From positions 37,238 through 101,237 of the forward strand of contig MU619259.1 of the NCBI GenBank assembly GCA_025201805.1: a stretch of DNA of 64,000 nucleotides, in the 5' to 3' direction. The notes beneath the pieces are model-generated. The model made no database searches. It was not told the origin of the DNA and worked only from the letters and a program-made list of their open reading frames with translations. The stretch's first letter is position 1, and each line of letters begins with the position of its first letter. Of the stretch, positions 10,501-19,817 are shown piece by piece. Source of the stretch: Parasitella parasitica. Lineage: Eukaryota; Mucoromycota; Mucoromycetes; Mucorales; Mucoraceae. The position numbers were made by a program, and so were the translations under genes.

Positions 10501-13391
10501 ATAGTAGATTAATAAAAATAAGTACCCAAGCGTCATACCATAAACGTATACCATTTTCACATATGAAGAAGCTGGCAGCAAATATCTCGTTTGTCTGACT
10601 GAGATAATTCATCTTCGTCTGCAGACTTAACGACAGCACATTAAGTGGCGGCGTAATTTGATAGTCTGAAACAACTGAGCAATCTCCAGGGTTCTCCAGG
10701 CCCAAGTTCAATGAACACCATGATAGATCATTCACTAATGGGTAGGGACGATTTAATTTCAACCAGCAAGGGCCCATTATTTCATTATCGACAAGAAAAT
10801 GCTCAAGAGGAGGTGTGTTTGCACCAAAGATACGGCTAAATGTCTTGCCGCTCTGGCTTGTAAGGAATTCATAATCTTATGAAGGTTATCAGCAAGAGAA
10901 TACAACTTTGTCTGTGTCCTAGACATATACCATTGTAGCTGTAATTCAGCTTTATGTAAGTGGCTTCCCTGGGCACCTGTTTTATACTAAATGCGTATTT
11001 CTTGTCGCAAATTGTCATTTTATATGTCGATATTTTCTTGTGTTGAAGCATTGTTTGTAGTTCTTGTCGCACGTCTCGCAGCTCGACAGCCTCAGATGTG
11101 GGATTTCCTTCATCTAAAACGAAATGGCATGAGAATCAAGGCCTGATAATTTGCCTAATAGCATACCGTCTACTTTGAATTTTCTCGGGAGTATATACAA
11201 TTCTCTCAAGATGTTCTTGACTCGGACACAGCAACTGATATATCTTTCGTTTCTTGTATCAAAATACTAAAAAAAACAAAGCAAAGCAAAGCAAAGCAAA
11301 GCAAAGCAAAAAAAAAAGCTCTGAATACAGAAAAAATAGCAAGAGGCTCAAACACTATACCTTTCCAAAGAGAAATACAACACCTTCTTGTTTCGAATCA
11401 TGCGCATCATACCACCATATGGACAAATCATCGCCAGCTGAAAAGAAATCCAAATCCAAACTGGGCATTGTTCTGATAAACTCATTATTGGCACCTAGAC
11501 ATAGGAGGGGAACATCATCCAAAGGAAGAGCAGCAATTGCTTGAGTTTGAATGTCTTCCTCTCCCACTTCCATATCGTCGTCTTCAAAAGCCTGAACTGA
11601 ATCACCCTCCTCAATCACAGCATCACCGCTGTCCCAAGTGAAATCAGTGGGATCGTTTGTGTACGCAGAAACAGCAGTGTCGGTACCAAAGGCTCCTTCT
11701 GTTCTGAAAACGGGTTCGTCAATCTTATCCGATTCACTCAGAGTGTCAATTAGTTCCTCATCGATCAAATCATCTAACTCTTCCACTTGATCTACATCAC
11801 TCAAGTTGTCAAATTCATCCATTTTAAATAGTTCGTTGAATTTGTCCAATTTGTTTACTTGATCCAATCCGTCTGTATTAAAATCAAATCCTTCTTTAGC
11901 AGTATCCACAGAATCCACAGACTCCACAGACTCCACAGCCATTCCATCAATTTCATCAGACTGCTCAAATGAAGATACAGTAGGATCTTGGATAACGTTC
12001 GTGTCTGGGCTCTTTGAGGTTTCCTTTGTTGAGAGTCCTTCTGATTCAGGCAGCGGCCGATTTGGGGTAAAGATTTCTAAAGCCTCTGATATGTCTAGTA
12101 CATGTTGGTGTAAATCATCCACCTCAACTTCCATCGCATGTCGCTGTAAATTATATGCTTCAACCTCAATTACATCCAATTGAAACTGTTGCAGTATAGA
12201 TTCATCCATATCTAAATGAGCCTTGTGCTGTTCATCCTTGTTTACTTCTGATCTCTCATTTTCATATGTTTCTATTTGCCCCTCTTGGTTCGCCTCAAGC
12301 AGCGCATCCTCACTCACGTTTGGCTGAGCAACGGTATCCATACCGTAGGCTATCCCGCCGGAGGTTTCGGCTTGTTCAACCTGATCCACATCGAAGATAA
12401 TGGCTTCTGCTTGAAAGTCATGATCGATTCTTTCAGGCGTAGTGCTCAAAGAAGTTGTAGTAGTGAAGTTTTCCTTGGCATCATAAAAATTGTCGTCAGT
12501 GGAGTCACTCGGTGAACTTTTCACTGTATTGTTAGAATTGGCATTGTCATTGCCGTAAGCAGCTAAACTATCACGGGTATCCACAGATTGATCCTGCTCC
12601 AAGTCACCACTGTCACTACGCAACTCAATACTATTATATTCTTGACTGTTGGTCGCACTGATCGCACTTGGGTTTACATCTTCGTCCTCATGCTCCGCAA
12701 CAGTATCATCGAGTTCATTGGTTTTCTCCCTTGAATCATTGTCATAAGTATTATGGTGTTTCAAATTTGGCAGTTGTGCGTCGACGTTTAGATCGGAAAT
12801 CTTGTTCTTATTCTGAGCGCGGTCCATAACTTGTGTATCGACGGTAGTTGTAAATTCATGGTCAACATGCAAGGCTTGAGTTGAATAATTTTCTTCTGGT
12901 GACTCGATAATGGAACTGGAGTTTGGTTGCTGTTCAGGCGACTCTACTCGGACATTGACGTTATCCTGGGTGGTATATGTAAGCTCCAATGCTAGCTCTT
13001 GAGACAATGAGGATAACGCTTTTTTTGGGGGTGTAAATCTGGAAGAAGACGTTGATTCGGTTATCAGATTATGCTCGTTTTTAAGCATGTCTGACCATAC
13101 TAAATCTGAAAGACTTGGTGCGGCTTCACTTGTTGATTTCAACGATCCAATCCCTATGAATGAACATGCAAGTGAATTTTACGTTCAGATTCTGTTTTGA
13201 CATAGCAAACCTTTTAAAAGTTCATTGAAAAAAAAAAGAGGATCATCTTTATCGTCCTCCCCTGTTGTCTATTTATCGTTGAGTCGTTACATAAATGAAT
13301 AAATGCATTTCACTAGATGATTTGTATACTATACATGCGTAGTTTTTGCTTTCTTTTTTGGGGTTTCACGGTTTTTTTCAGGGTTGACCAT
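7560..13391 (-). CDS. POL1: DNA polymerase alpha catalytic subunit, 13 exons
   Basis: Replicative B-family polymerase that extends primase RNA primers at replication origins and lagging strands. Exons (5' to 3'): 13335-13391, 13211-13268, 11361-13153, 11167-11266, 10931-11113, 10552-10875, 10312-10494, 8856-10254, 8669-8801, 8415-8616, 7846-8360, 7749-7791, 7560-7681. They sum to 5112 bp, or 1703 residues. Polymerase motif A (DFNSLYPS) lies near residue 1145, motif B (KLTANSMYG) near 1223 and motif C (YGDTDS) near 1273. The inactive exonuclease region has DPDIIAGHN. The C-terminal Cys-rich domain (CPSCNY, CLCGEALC, CTVSSCG) would bind the B subunit. The usual N-domain entry (WWYDAHDSKQEGVVFLFGK) begins near residue 615 and is preceded by a long acidic extension. 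The first two small exons are my inference, supported by continuous phase. Family length is normally about 1450-1500. Confidence 0.95.
11267..11360 (-). repeat. AAAGC pentanucleotide repeat within a POL1 intron
   Basis: This 94-bp intron is longer than its roughly 55-bp neighbours because it contains about six tandem copies of CAAAG/AAAGC (11277-11311, plus-strand sense) followed by an A run. The splice sites are GTATAG...TTTTTAG. Confidence 0.8.
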
Positions 13392-13536
13392 TTTGAAATT
13401 AGTTACCAAGAATATGGTTTTATAATAAAAAGATGAAAGAGAGCAAGCCTCCAAAAAATAACTTGAGAATTTATTTGACAAGTAGAGAAATATGATTGAA
13501 AAATCAAAAGACCTGACTGCTGGAACTGCCTATTGA

Positions 13537-14158
13537 CTATTGCGGTTTGGCCTGTGACGACTCTGAATGCATGTGAATCAATGGTCGTATCCCATCAAGG
13601 TAATGTGGGGACACAAAGTCGAGTATTTCTGCCTTTGTCAACCAAGCAAAGTCTACAACTTCCTCTCCATCAGGCTGGCATTGACCAAAAATCCATTTTG
13701 CTCGAACAAATTGAACCTAGACGCAATATTAGCTCATCTCCCACCTATCCAAAAGTTCAGCTTTTTTTTTTTTTTACTTTGGCACCAATGTACTTTTTGC
13801 TCCTCTTTTTGTTTGACTCAATAAAGTCGGGAGGATAAGGGTATTGATAAATACTGAATGGTTCGTTTTCATCAATCAGCTCTACAACCAAATCTTCACC
13901 ACATTCTTCAGACAGTTCTCTCAAAGCGCCTTGAGATACAGTTTCATTACGTTTCTTTTTCAAACCTCCTTGAGGGAACACCCAAGTATGCTCTTTTCTG
14001 GGCTTTTTGGTCAGCAAGTACACTCTCTGTTCAGGTTTTCTATGTAAATTATGTAAATCATCATCGGAGTTAGTGCCTTTTGTCACTATTTCGTTTGTCA
14101 AAGGATCTCGATATACAGCAATTCCTGCCACAGAACGATAATTTAAATTTGCAGCCAT
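13537..14158 (-). CDS. Nudix-domain protein, possibly mitochondrial ribosomal protein mL46-like
   Basis: Two exons (13778-14158 and 13537-13716, 61-bp intron) encode 186 residues. A Nudix-like box spans residues 64-88: Gly64-Gly65, Glu72, Arg80-Glu81, Glu84-Glu85 and Gly87 match GX5EX7REUXEEXGU, except that the first loop has one extra residue (GX6E) and Glu88 replaces the last hydrophobic. Nudix proteins hydrolyse nucleoside diphosphates linked to another moiety. The C-terminal part (WLTKAEILDFVSPHYLDGIR) resembles the end of the mL46 family, which uses a degenerate Nudix fold inside the mitochondrial ribosome. There is no obvious targeting peptide, and the protein is shorter than typical mL46. 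It may be an active hydrolase or a ribosomal protein; the sequence does not decide. It sits 145 bp upstream of POL1 on the same strand. Confidence 0.75.
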
Positions 14159-14790
14159 TTAAGAAAGCACTTGGGAAAGAAAATGTGTTTGTCAACTTGT
14201 ATAGTATTCAAGGATTACAATGTTCTGGAATATATAGGAATACGACGCAGTACTTGCATTGTTTGTTTTCAGTCCAAAGTAGAGTTATAAGCGGATCACC
14301 AATTACTACAACAATCTATAAGGTTTGTTAACAGTACTAACACTCAATCAGATCAACAAAAAAAAGTCTGCATCTCTAGCAGTTACATCGTCATTTAGTA
14401 AATATTTCTTCTTTGTCTTGGAGGCAAACAATATGGAAATGTCGCTTTGATAAAGTATTATATCAAGCAATATTTCTTGAATTGACATTTTCTGAATAAT
14501 ATTACACATTTACACTGTTTATACCTCGTATTAAAATTCAAGAGATCAATATTTTTGGATTTTGAACCAGGGCCAAGAGAGCGTAACGCATTAATTTGAA
14601 CAATCGACTATGCTAGATAAATAAATATCGTTCTAGAGATATAATCCAAAAACATTTGCAACTTCAAAATTTTATGCAACCTTTAATATTTTCAGGTACG
14701 CTTCTATTATTGTTCCCAACAATCATAATTTACTCGCTTATTAAACTGAATTATCGCAACATACTATAAGCATATTATACGCTAAAAACT
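14159..14790. other. Intergenic, no feature seen
   Basis: AT-rich spacer between the Nudix-like gene and the decayed element. I found no convincing reading frame or structural RNA. Confidence 0.4.
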
Positions 14791-17700
14791 TCAAGGTGTC
14801 GCCTCAGTACTGTCAAAGAATGTGCATTTTTGGCGGTTTTTCTTTCCAGGACCACTGTACATGCTTTTTGGGTCACGCTGCTCAAAAGTGAAGCATCGGT
14901 TCCCTCTTATCTTTCTTTTTTTGGCAGTTATAACTGATGGAGACAAAGATCTGCGTGATATAGGTTTAGGTTGGACTACCTGTTGATGGCCCTTTGATGG
15001 GTATGTTGGATGTTGATGAGCGAGGGAAATATATTTCTCAAACCAGGCAAAGAAACAGGAGAATTTATAACCACATCAGGCCTATTCTTAGGATTTACAG
15101 CGTTTTTTGCGGCAGCCAATTTTTGTTTTGCAATTTGTTAGAACAAGATTCGAATAACTCGAATCTTGTAAAAGTCAACTGGTATTTTGCCTTCAGGAAA
15201 TGATTGATTTTGGATATATATGCTTTGACACTATTCCTTTGCCGTTTTCACAAAATCAGGTTTTGCTCTATTATGTACTGATCTGTGGGACTATGTTTAA
15301 GTCAAATATGTTTTAAGCTGTTGTAAAATAAAAACCAACTATTTATTGATATTAGTATATGAACAGAAAAGTAAATTGGTGTAGTTATTACCAAATTATA
15401 TTCTGTTCAATGTTGGTTAAAAGCAAAGTGGTAGTGTATGGGAGAGAAAAGGGAAGGGTGAAAACTATGATAATTGTAGCTTATAAATGCATGTCAATAC
15501 TTGGTAGTACCAAGTATTAACGTAAAATTTGTGTTGCCACAAAACAGTACTGATTTCAGTTGGGTATATAGTGCCCAGAGCTTGTCTTGTTCATTTTTGG
15601 TATGAATGGGTGTAACCGAGTATTGGGTATTTTGCATGTACGCTAGATATTGATATGTAGACATTTTCTGTCTAGGAGCAGATACCATCGATAATGCACA
15701 CAGCTGTGAAACGTCTTGAATTGTTGTAGAGGCAAATGGGTATAGAATCAGCATTAGAATCTTACGAGTTCATTTCCAAACGGTGTTTGATGAAATTAGG
15801 GACAGGGCAAATACCAAAAGTCTCGCCAACAGGAAATAAATGGATACTATTACCATCGGGGTCTGGTATGAGCATTTTACAGTCATTCCTAGTTCACTCT
15901 TTAAATGATTGATTACCTGGACCAGCCAGGAGTTATAATGGGTCTTTATGTACCACATTATAGCGATTAAGAGATCCAATCTATTTATTGAAGTTAGCGG
16001 ATTCACTAAAATAGAACATGCATCAATATATATATATGATACTCACATCAGTATTATGTCTGAGACGATAATCAGTCAATGAGCAATCAGCAAGTCTTGG
16101 AGAAGCATTATACATTGAAAATTTTCTAATGATGTTTGTATCTACGCCTCCTTCCAAACTGTTTGTGCCACGAATACACCTATACACAGGTAATTTTAAC
16201 CCAACAACGTATCGAATGTGGTATAATGGAATGTCATCGGAGACATGGCCTCTACTAATAGCATCGAGGATCTTGCCAGCCTGCGCTCTACAAGCTTTGT
16301 CAAAAGCGGTAGCTCGGTTTTTGCACACTCAGTGCCTTCAAACTCTTAAAACAGTTTTTCTACAACTGACAACAAATCGCTTGGTCTAGGGATAACTCTG
16401 CGTACTCTCTTCGCAATCCAAGCAGGGCTCTCCTTCATATGTTGTGCTCTGAAGTTTCAAAATATCTTCTACTCTTTTCTTGTCTTCAATACTTGACACA
16501 AACAGGGCAGCACTAAACCGAGACATAAAAATTTTGTGAGCGCCATGCTTTTCAAAAATAGGTATCGAGTCTAGCAAATGGAAGGGGTCATTTAAAACAA
16601 GAGCTGGGGAGGTTGTGCCTTGCAATGATGGGATGTCTTCAATTTTTAGTTGAGTAAGCTTCAAGCACATATGGCTGAGACATGTAATGTTTTCTTCAAC
16701 CTATTAGAGGTTAAGTTCTTATGATGGCACACTGGAGCAGTCAAATCAGACCTAAGGATCTTCGATAACTGAATTGTCACACAGTTTCTACAGTCTACAT
16801 TGTCATCAGAACATCCGCTAGCTGTTTTCCACGACAAGTCTTTGGTGTGGCATGCACGTTGACAATAGTACGGTACTAACATTTGACTTTTGATTAATTG
16901 GATAGTCCTCATCTTTCCAAGCAAATATAGAGAAACATAAGCATATACAGTAGCAGCATATACTTTTTTTGATCTGTATCCAGGACAATAATTTCCCAAT
17001 CACCACAGCGTACGCTACCAGGTTTTGCTAGATATTTACCCAAAGCATCTTAAAGTGGCCGTTGCTTCAATTCATGTATCTACTTGCCAGGTCAAATAAA
17101 GACTTTTGGGTGGTACAAGGTTTTGTCAACAACACGACAGCCAGCTTCAAGCTTCAGCGAATCGTGCTTGTTGACACAGCGTCCCACTTCAATGACACAG
17201 GTTTCATAAATCAAGAGCTTCAATTAACCAAGTGTTTGATGGGTAGTATCAAAATGAAATAGGGAAAATATATTTGTTGAATACAGTTTGTATTAAGGAT
17301 ATTTTCTGTTGGAACGAAGCTTTGTTGATGTACTTTGTTGTCCACTCGCAATCAAAGCCTACATATATATTGACATTATGTGGCAACTGACGTCTGAAGA
17401 CTAGTGACTAATCAGTCATGAGGCCATGGTATGAATCTGCGCGACAGATTGTAGCTATAGAGTAGAGACTATATCAGCAATACTAGCTTTCTACCTCCTG
17501 GTTAATATGCCTGACTTTTTTTTTAAACAAAGAAATCCGTCGCTCAAGACTCGGGTGTAGAATATACCCACAAGGCTATTTCTTCATCATCTCCAGAAAA
17601 TGTACTTCCAAATAGAATAACGACTTTGTTAGGGCAAGAACCATCGATACGAATAACCTCAAATTAGTTGCAAAGGACAAAAAGAGCTGCAAACATAGAG

Positions 17701-18545
17701 TTACCTATATGCTTTTTTCTTTTTAATGATTTTCATCAACTATGAATCAATGTTTGCCTTCTGATTCTCCATGTAACGAAGCATAAGCATGACCAATATA
17801 TACAGCTAAAGGCACACAGCTAGAGAATCCTTTAGAATCTTCCGATTCTGAGAGTTGGGCTACATGGTGCGAAACTGACCTGAAAAACGAATTTTTGTGT
17901 TCAAGGCAAGCATGAAGATATTGAAATTGAAGATTGTCACGTCGTAAGCCAGAATCTCCCTAAGAATGTCATGAATTCTACCAGGACCCAAAAGAGTTTT
18001 GCATTAATAAATATACCAAATTGATTAAAAGAATCCGCTGGGCCAGACTTCAATGTAAGCAAGGTCGGAAAGTTGTTTTGCACATGAAGAGGTAGCTGAC
18101 TAATGATGCACATGAAACGAGATATTGGAATTGAAAGAAGTTACTCAACACCATATGGAATCAATTAATGCATTAAATAGCTAGTATGTAGATAATTACT
18201 CTAGTCCATTACTTGGAGAACTTTAGATATAGAGTCTTTCACATTAAGATGTCCGTTGGATAAAATACTCAATTGCAAACTTCAGGATAATGGCCAATGC
18301 TGCAAAAAATACGCATATACGTACAAAAGAAGAAAATGTCTCCTACGACCTGCTAGCACTGAAGCCATGGCGATCACTGTAATCGAAGATATTACGTGGA
18401 CGTTCTATCTTTTGAAACTCTGACACAATCCATCTACAGGCTTTACATGGATCGCGAGACTTTAATTGATGACTTGGTAAAGGAGGGCCATGCTCATAGA
18501 ACAGACGCATCGAAAGCACACGCTGTTGGAGATATCATTAAGATC
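14791..18545 (-). pseudogene. Decayed high-copy element related to fungal DUF6729-type proteins
   Basis: Several minus-strand stretches read as one ancient protein broken by stops and frameshifts. From 5' to 3' they include a Cys-containing segment (CKACRWIVSEFQ) near 18430, LPLHVQNNFPTLLTLKSG near 18070, GRCVNKHDSLKLEAGCRVVD near 17180, NDPFHLLDSIPIFEKHGAHK near 16580, and YRCIRGTNSLEGGVDTNIIR with NASPRLADCSLTDYRLRHN near 16150. A basic tail (AKKRKIRGNRCFTFEQRDP) ends at a stop at 14791. The RGTNS-EGGV...NIIRKF and ADC-L-DYRLRHN signatures belong, as I recall, to a large fungal family annotated with DUF6729 and seen in many copies in Mucoromycota, probably from a mobile element. The family name is from memory and less certain than the decay. 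No clear terminal repeats were found. Confidence 0.6.
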
Positions 18546-18608
18546 AGTGCCACTACTCATCAATAGTAAAGATTTATTGAGGTAAGAATACTAATTTTAT
18601 CAGTTGAT

Positions 18609-19630
18609 TTATACAAGTTTCTTTGCCATAAAGAAGTTCTTAAAGTAATGCATCTGCCAAAAGCAAACAACACCAAGCACAATAAGCTGAGTAATTGTCC
18701 ACCAAACGACACGAGAGTTTGTAAGTTCAGATTGATCACGGAAATCCTTTTCACGTTCCTGATTCGTATTTGGTTAATATCATGCTGCTTATCCTGCTTC
18801 AAGCCTGTTCAAATAACACAAAAACATACACCCACACCCACACCCACACATACACACACGCACACACACAGAGACACAGGCACACATTTCCTGTTGGCAC
18901 TTACACGTTGAGCATTTTGCTCAATTTGAATATCTTCAACACGTTCATTCAGTTCATGTACTCGCTTCACCAAATCTACATATGAAACTGATTGGTACAT
19001 ACTCAAACCAATCATTCACAAACCAACTTACCAGAAACACCTTCTGCATTGTGATCGTGGTGGTCAGTTGGGTCATCAAAATCCATGTCAAGTGTGATTC
19101 TCTAAGAAAAGCTGTCAAAATACGACATACATTTCAATTTGGTTTGCTTTTCTTACAGTTTTTGAGCTATCGAACCAGGAATTGGAGGACGCAGAGAGAC
19201 AAATGGAATGGTCGCCAGACTCAGTAGAAGTAAATGTAAAGCGGCCAGACGATTTGCTTTTGGTATCAACAATTTTATGACCTTGTGGAAGTTCCTGAGC
19301 ACGCATTTTAAGTACCACGCTGTATTGTCTAAACTAGGGAACTCACCTCAACAGTAATTTCAATCTTCAAATCAGTGTTCTCCATCCATGTGTCTTGGGC
19401 AGCAGAGTATTGTTCAGATTTATAGATACCTAGTATTTTTAAAAGACACAGTTAGCCCGAATTGCAAATCCAAATTTTAGTGCAAAACTGTTACCAATAA
19501 CCATGGTCTCTTTTGGTAAATCTTCGATAAAGCATTTTTTCTCGGAGCCTTCCAAATAGAAATACAATGCCTGTGTTCCAGCTAAATAGGCAGCAAGCAA
19601 AACCAGTGTCGAAAGACGAAAGAAAGCCAT
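18609..19630 (-). CDS. p24/TMED family cargo receptor (Emp24/Erp type)
   Basis: Type I membrane protein of COPII/COPI vesicles that sorts secretory cargo between ER and Golgi. Six exons (19495-19630, 19347-19429, 19157-19294, 19032-19101, 18905-18975, 18609-18758) encode 215 residues. A signal peptide of about 21 residues is followed by the GOLD domain, opening [20 protein letters not shown]; the second conserved Cys lies in [11 protein letters not shown] heptad-type lumenal coiled coil ([18 protein letters not shown]) precedes the conserved SRVVWW entry to a single membrane span. The cytosolic tail NFFMAKKLV carries the FF motif and a KKxx COPI retrieval signal. The [10 protein letters not shown] and KKxx features suggest the alpha (TMED4/9, Erp1) branch. 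It diverges from the CENP-I gene across a 187-bp spacer. Confidence 0.92.
18759..18904 (-). repeat. CA/CACCCA microsatellite in a p24-gene intron
   Basis: The last intron is 146 bp rather than about 55 because it contains a CACCCA/CA-rich tract (about 18827-18888 on the plus strand). Splice sites remain canonical: GTAAGT and AATCAG. Confidence 0.75.
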
Positions 19631-19817
19631 CTTTTATAACGCGTTATTCTCTCAAGTGAAAAAAGAGAGAAGAAGAGAAAACGGAGCTCTACAACCGTAA
19701 TATACGGGTACATACATGCACACGTTGAGCCAATGAAAGATTTGGGGCCAAACGGACTTGTAGGGATGATTTTTTTTTTTTGCTCTTCGTCCCTTGTTCC
19801 AACCTCCACATTCAAAA
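19631..19817. promoter_or_regulatory. Bidirectional promoter, p24 / CENP-I
   Basis: A 187-bp spacer separates the two divergent start codons, so both promoters must lie within it. It includes an A/T-rich run at about 19770-19780. No specific factor site could be assigned. Confidence 0.55.
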
